NCBI GenBank assembly: GCA_963757815.1
Contig: CAVWSN010000025.1
Coordinates: forward strand, 62,001 to 126,000
Direction of reading: 5' to 3'
Origin: JACVRW01 sp963757815
Lineage (GTDB): Bacteria; Actinomycetota; Thermoleophilia; Solirubrobacterales; Thermoleophilaceae
Length of the DNA stretch: 64,000 bases
A model generated the notes under the pieces. That model made no database searches and was not told the origin of the DNA. It was given only the letters and a program-made list of their open reading frames with translations. Within the stretch, counting starts at the first letter, position 1. Every line of letters begins with the position of its first letter. Of the stretch, positions 34,300 through 42,295 are shown piece after piece. Position numbers and translations under genes: made by a program.

Positions 34300-35249
34300 G
34301 TGCCGCCCGACGCCGCCGAGCTCGGCCGGCGCCTGCGCGAGCGCGACCGCTCCGCCGCTCCTGCGGCGCTCAATATGATCGAGGACCGCTCGCCCGGCGG
34401 CCGCGAGGCGACCGCGCGCCTGCTCGCGGAGCTGTCACCGGGCGCTCTTGGAGGCGAGGCGCCGGCGCACCTGATCGGCATCACCGGCCCCCCGGGCGCG
34501 GGCAAGTCCACGCTTCTGTCTGCGCTCGTGTCCGAGTGGCGCGCGGGTGGCGCAGCGTGGCGGTGCTCGCGGTCGACCCCTCGTCGAAGCGCTCCGGCGG
34601 GTCGCTGCTGGGCGACCGCGCCCGAATCGACCACGACCCCCGCGACGACGGCATCCTGATCCGCTCGACCGCGGCCGGCTGGCGGCTGGGCGGGCTGGCC
34701 GCGCCCACTCGCGAGGCCGCCGACGCCCTGGCGGCCGCCTTCGACCTCGTCGTCGTGGAGACTGTCGGCGTAGGCCAGTCCGAGACGGACGTGGCGAACG
34801 TCTGCGACACGGTCGCCGTGGTGGTGCAGCCCGGTGCGGGCGACGTGCTGCAGTTCCTGAAGGCGGGGATCATGGAGGTGCCGGACGTGCTGGTGGTGAC
34901 CAAGGCGGACCTGGGCGAGGCGGCTGTGCGCTCCCGGCGTGACCTCGAGCAGGCGCTGGCCGCCGTCGGCTCCTCCGAGACGCCGGTCATCACCGTCTCC
35001 TCGGTGCCCCCGCCGACCGGAATCGGTGAATTGGCCGCGGCGCTCGACGCCCATCGCTCGCGAATCGACCTGGCGGAGCGGCGGCTGCAGGCGCGGCGGG
35101 CCTCGGCGCTGCGCGAGTTCACGGCCGAGCACGGCGACCGGGCGCTGCGCGCACTCGGCGGGCGCCGCGAGGCTGAGCGGCTGCTGGCGGACCAGGACGG
35201 CGGCCTGAGCGTGAACGCGCTCGTCGCGTGCCTTGAGGGCGAGGCATGA
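34300..35249 (+). pseudogene. meaB: MeaB/ArgK-type G3E GTPase, mutase chaperone, one frameshift
   Basis: About 316 residues when restored from GTG 34300, directly after the mutase stop. N-terminal helices LNMIEDRSPGGREATARLL and the Walker A motif GITGPPGAGKS; the frame then slips at SEWRA, where one added base (~34546-34550) continues SVAVLAVDPSSKRSGGSLLGDRARI. Switch regions DPRDDGILIRS and the VETVGVGQSE motif, VVVQPGAGDVLQFLKAGIMEVPD and VTKAD (G4) complete it. These GTPases protect and reload B12-dependent mutases. The location immediately after ecm says it serves that enzyme. Confidence 0.9.
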
Positions 35250-35488
35250 GCCGCCGCAGCAGGCGCGCGCGCCCACCTGCGCCACGGCCCCGGGCCTCCG
35301 AGCCGCCGCAGCCGGCGCCCGAGCGGCCGCGCATGGGTCTCGCGGCCCAGCTTGGCATCTCCATCGGCGTGTTCGCGGTCGTCACGCTGATCGCCGAGCT
35401 CGCCGGGGCCGCCAACCTCGGCGTGGCGCTCGGCGTCGGCCAGATCGCATTCGCGATCACGGTCGTGTGGCTGATCGTCTGGCGCTAG
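35246..35488 (+). CDS. small two-helix membrane protein, unknown
   Basis: 80 residues, ATGA overlap with meaB. A Pro/Arg-rich cytoplasmic N-terminus (1-30) is followed by LAAQLGISIGVFAVVTLIAELAG and VALGVGQIAFAITVVWLIVW, two membrane helices, ending in R. No family is known to me. Translation coupled to the mutase chaperone suggests only cotranscription. Confidence 0.6.
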   Translation: MSRRSRRARPPAPRPRASEPPQPAPERPRMGLAAQLGISIGVFAVVTLIAELAGAANLGVALGVGQIAFAITVVWLIVWR

Positions 35489-35490
35489 GA

Positions 35491-35544
35491 GGTGTTACTC
35501 GCCGGCCCGCGGCAAACCGACCGTGATCGAAGATCGTTCGGCCG
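35491..35544 (+). repeat. dispersed repeat R1, copy 2 (short, between convergent genes)
   Basis: GGTGTTACTCGCCGGCC followed by CCGACCGTGATCGAAGATCGTTCGGC. It matches the middle of repeat R1 in the 53-kb copy (GGTGTTGTTCGTCGGCC, then CGTGATCGAAGATCGTTCGGC). It fills the whole gap between the ends of the small membrane-protein gene and mobA. Confidence 0.72.
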
Positions 35545-36103
35545 CTAACCCGCCGCCAGCAGCGCCTCCGCCTCGGCCAAGTCCTCCGGCGTGTTGACGC
35601 TGCGCACCAGGGCAGGGGGGAGTGCCACCCGTGCGGGTTCGAGCGCCTCGACCGTGGCCGTGAGCGGCGGTATCCGGCGGCGCCGCCCGTAGCTCGTCGA
35701 GGGCCGCCGGCGCGTAGAGGCCGAAGGTCGGCTGCAGCACTCCCGCCGCGGTTGCCACCACGGCGGGCGACCCGCCCGCGCCCTGCATCAGCGTCCGGCA
35801 GGCATCGGCGGTCACGAACGGCATGTCCGCGGCGCAGACGAGCACGGGTGCGCCGGCGGTCTCGAGCGCGTGCACGATCCCGGTGAGCGGGTGGCGGGGC
35901 TTGTCCGGCTCCTCCCAGCGCTCCGCGCCCGGCAGCTCGGGCAGCCGTGTGGCCCGCTTGCAGACCACCGCCAGCCGCTCGCAGACACCGGCGAGAGCAG
36001 CCAGGGGGTACTCGATCAGCGGCCGTCCGCCCAGGAGCGCCGCCGGCTTCGAGCCGCGCCCAAGCCTGCTCCCCACCCCGCCCGCAAGCACCGCGCCGAT
36101 CAC
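35545..36103 (-). pseudogene. MobA-like nucleotidyltransferase (molybdenum cofactor guanylyltransferase), one frameshift
   Basis: About 185 residues when restored from ATG 36103. The NTP-transferase start IGAVLAGGVGSRLGRGSKPAALLGG, EEPDKPRHPLTGIVHAL and LVCAADMPFVT (metal Asp) match MobA. After DELRAAP one extra base (~35688) moves the frame; the true end reads IPPLTATVEALEPARV, PPALVRSVNTPEDLAEAEALLAAG with stop at 35545. MobA links GMP to molybdopterin. No other Mo cofactor gene is nearby, and related enzymes activate other phosphates, so the substrate is not certain. Divergent from the LLM oxidoreductase. Confidence 0.8.
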
Positions 36104-36130
36104 AACTCGAGCCTAACCTGCGCAACGGAC

Positions 36131-36163
36131 CCGCCTTGATGTCGCCAGACGACATCGAGGCGG
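36131..36163. repeat. dispersed hairpin repeat, copy B
   Basis: CCGCCTTGATGTCG-CCAGA-CGACATCGAGGCGG: 14-bp arms with one T-G wobble, 5-nt loop. The inner 7-bp arms are identical to copy A at 15949-15984. Here it sits between divergent starts (mobA minus, LLM gene plus), so it is not a terminator in this place. Confidence 0.65.
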
Positions 36164-36216
36164 CACGATGGCGGCAATAAGTCGTTCGCGCGCGCCGCTG
36201 TAGGCTTGCGCGCGCC

Positions 36217-37194
36217 GTGGCTCTGGGCTCGTTCATCGGCGCCGGACGCTCGCTCGAGACGGCGATCCAGCGCGCCCGGCGGGCCGAGGAGCTCGGCTAC
36301 GAGTCCGCTTACGTGACCCACATCGCGGCGCGCGACTCCGTGACCACGCTGATGGCCTACGCCTCGCGCACCGAGCGCATCCGCCTCGGCACAGGCGTGA
36401 TGCCGATCTACTCGCGCACGCCGGTGGCCACCGCCCAGTCGTTCGCCACGCTGGACGAGTTCTCCCACGGGCGTGCCGTGATCGGCCTCGGGGTCTCGCA
36501 CCGGCCGGTGGTCGAGGCGTGGTACGGACAGACGATCGACAAGCCGCTGCGCGAGACGCGCGAGTACGTCGGCAACCTGCGGGCGATGCTGGCGGGCGAG
36601 GACCCGCCCGAGTGCGAGAAGTTCCGCACGAGCTTCCGCTTCATGGGCTACCAGGCCCGCCCGGACATCCCGATCTACCTCGCAGGGCTGTCGGAGAAGA
36701 TGCTGCGGCTCGCGGGCGAGATCGCCGACGGTGTCGTGCTCTGGCTCTGCAACCCGCACTACATCCGCGACGTCGTCGTCCCGGCCGTGACCGCGGGTCG
36801 CGAGAAGGCGGGCAAGCCGCTCGAGGGATTCGACATCGTCGCGGCGGTGCCCTCGGCGGTCACCCACGAGCCGGACGAGGCACGCGCCCGTCTGCGCACG
36901 GAACTGATCCCGTACTTCTCGCTGCCCTTCTACCGCGCCATGATCGAGGCGTCCGGCTTCGAGGACGACGTCGCGGGCTTCGACAAGGGGATGCAGGACG
37001 GCGGCCCCGAGGTCGCAATCCAAGCGATCTCGGACGACTACCTGGGCCTGCTCGCCGCGATCGGCCAGCCGGACGAGGCGGCCGCAGCCGTGCGCCGCTA
37101 CCGCGACTCCGGCACGACCTCGCCGTGCGTCGGCGGGATCACCAAGACGGACTTCGACGCGACGCTCGAGGCCCTCGCCGGCTGCCTCGACTAG
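36217..37194 (+). CDS. LLM-class F420-dependent oxidoreductase
   Basis: 325 residues from GTG 36217. Luciferase-like TIM barrel: ETAIQRARRAEELGYESAYVTHI, SRTERIRLGTGVMPIYSRTPVATAQSFATLDEFSHGRAVIGLGVSHRPVVE and the long IYLAGLSEKMLRLAGEIADGVVLW. This is the family of F420-dependent dehydrogenases and reductases, including FGD and MER, and the F420 locus in the same window makes F420 use probable. Substrate unknown. It ends 8 bp from the converging lipoprotein gene. Confidence 0.87.
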   Translation: MALGSFIGAGRSLETAIQRARRAEELGYESAYVTHIAARDSVTTLMAYASRTERIRLGTGVMPIYSRTPVATAQSFATLDEFSHGRAVIGLGVSHRPVVEAWYGQTIDKPLRETREYVGNLRAMLAGEDPPECEKFRTSFRFMGYQARPDIPIYLAGLSEKMLRLAGEIADGVVLWLCNPHYIRDVVVPAVTAGREKAGKPLEGFDIVAAVPSAVTHEPDEARARLRTELIPYFSLPFYRAMIEASGFEDDVAGFDKGMQDGGPEVAIQAISDDYLGLLAAIGQPDEAAAAVRRYRDSGTTSPCVGGITKTDFDATLEALAGCLD

Positions 37195-37202
37195 CTGACC
37201 GA

Positions 37203-37595
37203 CTAGCCCGCCAGCGCCTCCACGCGCCACTCCCCGTCCTCCCTGCGCAGCTCGAGCACGTCGGAAACGGTCTGCTGCCCCTCGGCGCGCGTGCGTACCT
37301 CGACCTGCGCGCGCCGGCCCTCCAGCTTGATGCCGCGGATCTCGATCGACGGCCGGCGCACCCCCTCGGCCGCAGAGCGCAGGAGCCGGGCGCAATCGGT
37401 CCCGCCGCTGCGCTCGCGGGCCGCCGCGGTGAGGACCTCCTCGCACACGGTGGCGAAGTCTCGGGCGGCCGTCGCCCGCTCGAGTTGAGTCACCACGGAG
37501 GCGATTCCCGCGGCCGCCCCGGCGGCCGGCGGGGCCTCCTCGTCGGCGCCCAGCGAGCAGCCCAGCGGGGCGAAAACCAGCGCTGCGACAATAAT
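37203..37595 (-). CDS. lipoprotein of unknown function
   Basis: About 130 residues. The start is unclear: no ATG, GTG or TTG occurs in frame near the signal peptide, and an ATT (37595) is the first codon of the segment IIVAALVFAPLGC with lipobox Cys. An alternative is an indel close to the true start. The mature part is helical (GIASVVTQLERATAARDFATVCEEVLTAAARERSGG, C-A-R-L-L) then beta-rich (IEIRGIKLEGRRAQVEVRT, VSDVLELRREDGEWRVEAL), the pattern of a small NTF2-like or DUF4878-type domain. Function unknown; divergent from the next gene. Confidence 0.55.
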   Translation of the reverse strand: MIVAALVFAPLGCSLGADEEAPPAAGAAAGIASVVTQLERATAARDFATVCEEVLTAAARERSGGTDCARLLRSAAEGVRRPSIEIRGIKLEGRRAQVEVRTRAEGQQTVSDVLELRREDGEWRVEALAG

Positions 37596-37601
37596 GGGGG
37601 C

Positions 37602-38204
37602 ATGGAGGGATCCGCCCCCGAGTCGCTTGGAACCCAGTCGAGCTGGCTTCGCTGCTACCGCTGCTGGTCGCAGAACCTCGAGGTACAGCTTCACTACGAG
37701 GGAATCTTGAAGGTCGACGCCGACACCGGCGAGGCGGTCGACCCGGTTGAGGAGGTGCAGGAGGCCGTCGTGCAATGCCTCGACTGCCTGCACGATCAGC
37801 CCCACCTGAGCCTCACCTTCTACGAGGAGAACGGCCGCCGGGTCTCACGCATCGAGCCGGTCGAGGACCGCTGGGAGCGGATGGTCACGGGCACGCCCTG
37901 GGTCGCCTCGTGCACGGTCACCGTCGACGCGGACCAGGTCGAGTCCTGCTCGGGGCCCGACGCCGCCGAGTCGCTCGCCTTCGCGGCGTTCGGCGACCAC
38001 GGCACGCGCGAGTTCTTCACCCACGTGCGCTTCCACAAGCACGATGAGGAGCGGATCGTGATCCACATGCTCGTGGAGCTCTACGCCCGCTCGTCCGAGG
38101 AGGCGACCGACGTGATGGAGAGTGCCGCGCGCGGCAACCTGACCATCACCTCGCTTGCCGAGGAGTCGCGCCCGCCGGCCTCTAGCGCGTCCGACGAGCA
38201 CTGA
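37602..38204 (+). CDS. zinc-ribbon-like protein, unknown
   Basis: 200 residues from ATG 37602. Two CxxC knuckles, C-Y-R-C at ~18-21 and C-L-D-C at ~59-62, about 40 residues apart, suggest a zinc ribbon. The rest contains VTGTPWVASCTVTVDADQVESCSG, GTREFFTHVRFHKHDEERIVIHMLVELYARSSEEATDVMESAARGNL, an alpha+beta region with several His. No family is recognised. It overlaps the end of the CoA transferase gene on the other strand by 23 bp. Confidence 0.6.
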   Translation: MEGSAPESLGTQSSWLRCYRCWSQNLEVQLHYEGILKVDADTGEAVDPVEEVQEAVVQCLDCLHDQPHLSLTFYEENGRRVSRIEPVEDRWERMVTGTPWVASCTVTVDADQVESCSGPDAAESLAFAAFGDHGTREFFTHVRFHKHDEERIVIHMLVELYARSSEEATDVMESAARGNLTITSLAEESRPPASSASDEH

Positions 38205-39414
38205 CGCGGGCCTGGAGGACTACCCCGCGCTCGCCGAGCGCGGCGATCTCGTCGTCGTCCCTCCCCAGCTCGCGCAGCACCTCGGCGGTGTGCTCGCCGA
38301 GAAGCGGCGGCGGCAGTGCCGCGTCCGGGTCGGTCGCGCCCCAGATCGGCGAGGCCACCAGCTCGAGGGGCCCGGCCGCGGAGTGCTCGACCCGCATCGT
38401 CGCCGGCCGGCCCGCGGCCTCGGCCGCGGCGAGCGCGTCAGGGACCGAGCGCACCTTGCCGCAGGGGACGCCCGCGGCGTCCAGCTCGGGGAGCCATTCC
38501 TCGGCGGGCCGCTCGGCGAAGCGCGCCTCCAGCTGCGGGATCAACTCGGCCCGGTTCTCCACGCGCGCCGCGTTGGTGGAGAAGCGCTCGTCGCCGGGCA
38601 GCCCTGTGAGCCCCATCACCTCGCACAGGGCGCGGAAGAGGCCGTCGTTCGCGGCAGCCACGGCGATCCGGCCGGACGCCGTAGCGAAGTCCTGGTAGGG
38701 CACGATGTTCGGGTGCGCGTTCCCGTAGCGCTCGGGGTCGCGTCCGGTCACGAGCGCGTTCTGGGCCACGTTCACGAGCCCGGCGAGCCCGCTGTCCAGC
38801 AGCGGCACCTCTATGCGGGCCCCCTCTCCTCCGTGCAGCGCGGCGAGGATCGCTGCCGCGGCGTGGAGCCCGGCGAGCACGTCGACTAGCGCCACCCCGA
38901 CCTTGTAGGGCTGTCCTCCCCGCGGTCCGGTGATCGACATCAGGCCCGTCTCCGCCTGGGCGACGAAGTCGTAGCCGGGCCTTCCCGGCGGCTCGCGCAC
39001 CGAGCCGAAGCCCGTGATCGAGCAGTAGACGACGCGCTGGTTGCGAGCGCGCACCTGCTCGTACCCGACCCCGAGCCGCTCCGCTCCGCCGACCTTGAAG
39101 TTCTCGATCACCACATCGGCGCGCGCGCAGAGCTCGAGGGCGATCGCGCGCCCCTCCTCCTGGCCGAGATCGAGCGCGCAGGAGCGTTTTCCCCTGTTGA
39201 CGGACAGGAAGTAGGCCGCCTCGCCCTCGGCGAACGGAGGGCCCCAGCCGCGGGTCTCGTCGCCGCCCTGCGGGCGCTCGACCTTGACGACGTCGGCGCC
39301 CAGGTCGGCCAGCACCATCGTGCAGTAGGGGCCGGCGAGCACGCGCGAGAGGTCAGCCACCCGCACGCCCGTGAGCGGGCTCCGTCCCTGTAAGGATTGG
39401 TCGCGTGAGCTCAT
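38182..39414 (-). CDS. CaiB/BaiF (type III) CoA transferase
   Basis: About 410 residues. The family start PLTGVRVADLSRVLAGPYCTMVLADLGADVVKVERPQGGDETR is present, with the nucleophile Asp expected in the YDFVAQAETG region (GRPGYDFVAQ, D of family CoA-aspartyl anhydride), and PYKVGVALVDVLAGLHAAAAIL, RIAVAAANDGLFRALCEVMG. It moves CoA between carboxylic acids; typical partners are carnitine, oxalate, mesaconate or branched acids. The ATG at 39414 overlaps the start of the divergent TPP gene by 10 bp; GTG 39366 is the alternative. Given the ccr/ecm genes, a mesaconyl-type role is conceivable but unsupported. Confidence 0.83.
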   Translation of the reverse strand: MSSRDQSLQGRSPLTGVRVADLSRVLAGPYCTMVLADLGADVVKVERPQGGDETRGWGPPFAEGEAAYFLSVNRGKRSCALDLGQEEGRAIALELCARADVVIENFKVGGAERLGVGYEQVRARNQRVVYCSITGFGSVREPPGRPGYDFVAQAETGLMSITGPRGGQPYKVGVALVDVLAGLHAAAAILAALHGGEGARIEVPLLDSGLAGLVNVAQNALVTGRDPERYGNAHPNIVPYQDFATASGRIAVAAANDGLFRALCEVMGLTGLPGDERFSTNAARVENRAELIPQLEARFAERPAEEWLPELDAAGVPCGKVRSVPDALAAAEAAGRPATMRVEHSAAGPLELVASPIWGATDPDAALPPPLLGEHTAEVLRELGRDDDEIAALGERGVVLQARVSARRTR

Positions 39415-41069
39415 CCCGGACGGGCATGCTGACAGGCGCCGCACTCGCGGTCGCGGCGCTCGAGGAGGCGGGCGTCGAGGTGGCCTTCGGACTGCCTGGG
39501 GTGCACAACCTGCGGCTCTGGCGCGAGCTGAACGGCTCGCCCATCCGCCTCGTGGGAGTTCGTCACGAGCAGACCGCGGCGTACGCAGCCGACGGCTACG
39601 CCCGCGCGAGCGGCCGCCTGGGGGTCGCGCTCACCACGACCGGGCCCGGCGCGGCGAACACGCTCGCCGCCGTCGGCGAGGCCTGGGCGTCGCGCCAGCC
39701 CGTGCTCGTGATCGCGACCGACATCCCCTCGACCGTGCGACGGCACGGCGTTTGGCGCGGCGTCCTGCACGAGGCGACTGACCAGGCGGCGATGTTCACA
39801 CCGGTCGTCAAGGAGGCCTATCGGGTCGCGAGGCCCGAGCACGTGGGCACGGTGATCGGCGTGGCCGCTCGGATGGCGCTGGCGCCGCCGGCGCGGCCGG
39901 TCTACGTGGAGATCCCGACCGACCTGCTTGCGGCCGAAGCGGAGGCGCCTGAGGAGGCCGCCCCAGCGCCGCGGCGGGCGCCCGAGAGGCTCCCGCACGC
40001 GGACGAGGAGCACCTGCGGCGCGCCCTCGAGCTGCTCGAGCGCTCGCGCCGCCCGCTCGTGTGGGCGGGCGGCGGCGCGCTCCAATCGGGAGCCGGCGAG
40101 GCTGTGGCCCGGCTCGCCGAGCGCCTGGTCGCGCCGCTGATCCTGACCTACTCCGCACGCGGCATCGTGCCCCCCGGGCACCCCTGCCTGGTCGACGCGC
40201 CCCCGCACGTCGAGCAGGTCGGCGCGCTCTGGGACGAGGCCGACCTGATCGTCGCGATCGGCACCGACTTCGACGCGATGATGACGCAGGGCTGGCAACA
40301 GCCGCAGCCGCCACATCTCGTCGCGATCAACGTGGATCCCGCCGACGCGTCGAAGAACTACCGACCCGACGTGCTGCTCGAGGCCGACGCCGCCGACGCC
40401 ACCTCGATCCTGGCCGACCGCCTCGGCGAGCGCGGCGGGCTCGATTCGCTCGCGCGCAGGCTGCGCGAGCTCGGACAGGCGGTGCGCGCCGAGCTTGCCG
40501 AGAGCGACGCCGAGGCGATGGGCTTCGTCGCCGCGATCGAGAACGCCCTCCCGAAAGACGCGGTCGTGGTCTGCGACATGTGCATCCCCGGCTACTGGCT
40601 CGGCGGCTTTCACCGCACGCCCGCTCCGCGCAAGCTCTCGTATCCGCTCGGCTGGGGAACACTCGGCTGCGCCTTCCCCCAGGGGCTCGGGGCGGCGCTC
40701 GCCGGCCAGGGGCCGGCCGTGAGCATTTCGGGCGACGGGGGCTTTCTCTACGCCTGCGGAGAGCTGGCGGCGGCGAAGCAGGAGAACATCCCGCTCACCG
40801 CGGTCATCGTCGACGACGGCGGCTACGGGATGATCCGCTTCGACCAGGACCGGCACGGTGACCCGCGCGAGGGCGTGGACCTGGTCAACCCCGACTTCGT
40901 CGCGCTGGCGAGGTCGTTCGGGGTCAGAGCCGACCGGGTCGAGGGACTCGGCGAGCACTTCGCGATGGCCCTCAGGGCGCACGTCACGCTCAGGGAGCCG
41001 ACACTGCTGGTGGCGAGCGCCGCGCTGGGGCCGCCGCCGAACGTGTCGCCACGCTGGTACCGGCGATGA
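39405..41069 (+). CDS. thiamine diphosphate-dependent enzyme (acetolactate synthase/decarboxylase-like)
   Basis: 554 residues from GTG 39405 (AAGGA site 10 bp upstream; ATG 39426 possible). N-domain FGLPGVHNLRLWRELN, VRHEQTAAYAADGYARASG (catalytic Glu), TTTGPGAANTLAAVGEAWASRQPVLVI; central domain IVAIGTDFDAMMTQGW; C-domain GWGTLGCAFPQGLGAALAG and the TPP/Mg motif GDGGFLYACGELAAAKQENIPLTAVIVDDGGYG (GDG...D-D-G-G, with D where many have N). No FAD-specific or regulatory subunit gene is next to it, so acetolactate synthase is uncertain; other 2-oxoacid decarboxylases or aldolases fit. It is coupled by ATGA to an exporter. Confidence 0.85.
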   Translation: MSSSRTGMLTGAALAVAALEEAGVEVAFGLPGVHNLRLWRELNGSPIRLVGVRHEQTAAYAADGYARASGRLGVALTTTGPGAANTLAAVGEAWASRQPVLVIATDIPSTVRRHGVWRGVLHEATDQAAMFTPVVKEAYRVARPEHVGTVIGVAARMALAPPARPVYVEIPTDLLAAEAEAPEEAAPAPRRAPERLPHADEEHLRRALELLERSRRPLVWAGGGALQSGAGEAVARLAERLVAPLILTYSARGIVPPGHPCLVDAPPHVEQVGALWDEADLIVAIGTDFDAMMTQGWQQPQPPHLVAINVDPADASKNYRPDVLLEADAADATSILADRLGERGGLDSLARRLRELGQAVRAELAESDAEAMGFVAAIENALPKDAVVVCDMCIPGYWLGGFHRTPAPRKLSYPLGWGTLGCAFPQGLGAALAGQGPAVSISGDGGFLYACGELAAAKQENIPLTAVIVDDGGYGMIRFDQDRHGDPREGVDLVNPDFVALARSFGVRADRVEGLGEHFAMALRAHVTLREPTLLVASAALGPPPNVSPRWYRR

Positions 41070-42295
41070 GCGACGGGCCGGAGCGCCCGGCCGTTCCCGG
41101 CTCCCGGATGGCCGAGGTGTCGCGCGCCGCCCGGCGCGCAGCCGACCTGCGGCGAGCCCCGGCCCGCGCGGAGCTGCTCGAGGAGGCGGCCGAAGCCTCG
41201 CGGGTCGGGCTCGAGGCGCGGCGCGCCCGCGTGCTCGCGACCGCGCGCCCGATCCTCCAGAGCGCCGTGGCCGCCTCCACAGCCTGGCTCGTCGCGACCG
41301 AGGTGATCGGCCACGCCACCCCCTTCTTCGCCCCGATCTCTGCCGTGATCACGCTCGGCCTGACGGTCGGCCAGCGCAGGGCGCGCGCCGTCGAGCTCGC
41401 AATCGGCGTGACCGTCGGCATCGCGATCGCCGACCTGCTCGTCTCGGCCATCGGCACGGGCGCCTGGCAGATCGGGGTCGTGACCGCGCTCGCCATGTTC
41501 GCCGCCACCCTCGTCGGGGGCGGCCCGCTGCTCGCCTCGCAGGCCGCCGCCTCGGCTGTGCTCGTGGCAACGCTGCAGCCGCCCGACGGCGCGTTTGACT
41601 TCACACGCGCGGTCGACGCCGCCACCGGCGCCGCAATCGCGCTCGTGGTGGGCTCCGTGCTCCTGCCGGTCGACCCGCTGCGCATGGTCCGGAGCGGCAC
41701 AGGCCCGGTCGTGGACAGCCTGGCGGAGGCGCTCGAGCACGTCGCGCGCGCCGTCGACGAACGCAGCGATGCGGAGGCGGACCGCGCGATCGACGCCGTG
41801 GCCCGGATCCGGCCCCAGCACGACGAGCTCGAGGACGCGCTCGCCGCCGCGGCCGACGCCGCACGCCTGTCGTTCGGCCGGCGCGAGGCGCTCGTCGAGA
41901 TAGGCAAGCTCTCCGAGCTCGCACGACACCTGCGGCTCGCGATCGCCGACACCCGCTCGCTGGCGCGTGGCGTGAGCCGCGCGATCGCGCTCGGCGACTC
42001 CACCCCGCCGGCCGTGACGGCCGCGATCGACGCCCTCGCGGACGCCACCCGCTCCCTGCACGTGCTGCTCGCGGACGGCGACCCGCGTCCCGCCCGGGAA
42101 GGGGCCGTGCGCGCGGCGCGGCTCGCCAACGCAGTTCTGGAGGAGACCGGAAACCTGTCCGCGCTCCACATCGTCGGACAGGTGCGCCTGATAGCCGTCG
42201 ACCTGCTGCGCGCGACCGCCATGGAGCGCGGAAAGGCGCAGGGCGCGGTGCGCACGGCGACGCCCGAGCCACACGCCGGGCGCGATCAGCGCTAG
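41066..42295 (+). CDS. FUSC/aromatic acid exporter family membrane protein
   Basis: 409 residues. About six helices in the first half (AVAASTAWLVATEVIG, FFAPISAVITLGLTVGQR, AVELAIGVTVGIAIADLLVSAIG, IGVVTALAMFAATLVGG and following) form the FUSC domain, with the T-x-x-Q-R motif. The C-terminal ~220 residues are helical and soluble (RAVDERSDAEADRAIDAVARIRPQHDELEDAL). Related proteins export aromatic or other carboxylates. The start overlaps the TPP-enzyme stop (ATGA), so it may carry that enzyme's product or substrate. Its stop and that of the converging gene share the palindrome CTAG. Confidence 0.85.
   Translation: MSDGPERPAVPGSRMAEVSRAARRAADLRRAPARAELLEEAAEASRVGLEARRARVLATARPILQSAVAASTAWLVATEVIGHATPFFAPISAVITLGLTVGQRRARAVELAIGVTVGIAIADLLVSAIGTGAWQIGVVTALAMFAATLVGGGPLLASQAAASAVLVATLQPPDGAFDFTRAVDAATGAAIALVVGSVLLPVDPLRMVRSGTGPVVDSLAEALEHVARAVDERSDAEADRAIDAVARIRPQHDELEDALAAAADAARLSFGRREALVEIGKLSELARHLRLAIADTRSLARGVSRAIALGDSTPPAVTAAIDALADATRSLHVLLADGDPRPAREGAVRAARLANAVLEETGNLSALHIVGQVRLIAVDLLRATAMERGKAQGAVRTATPEPHAGRDQR

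Noticed and set aside
33590..34560. Programmed frameshifting in ecm and meaB
   Set aside because: The slip positions lack slippery heptamers or a clear stimulatory stem, and similar single-base breaks occur across many unrelated genes.
36131..36163. Hairpin as a transcription terminator
   Set aside because: It lies between two divergent start regions, not after a gene, so termination is not its evident role.
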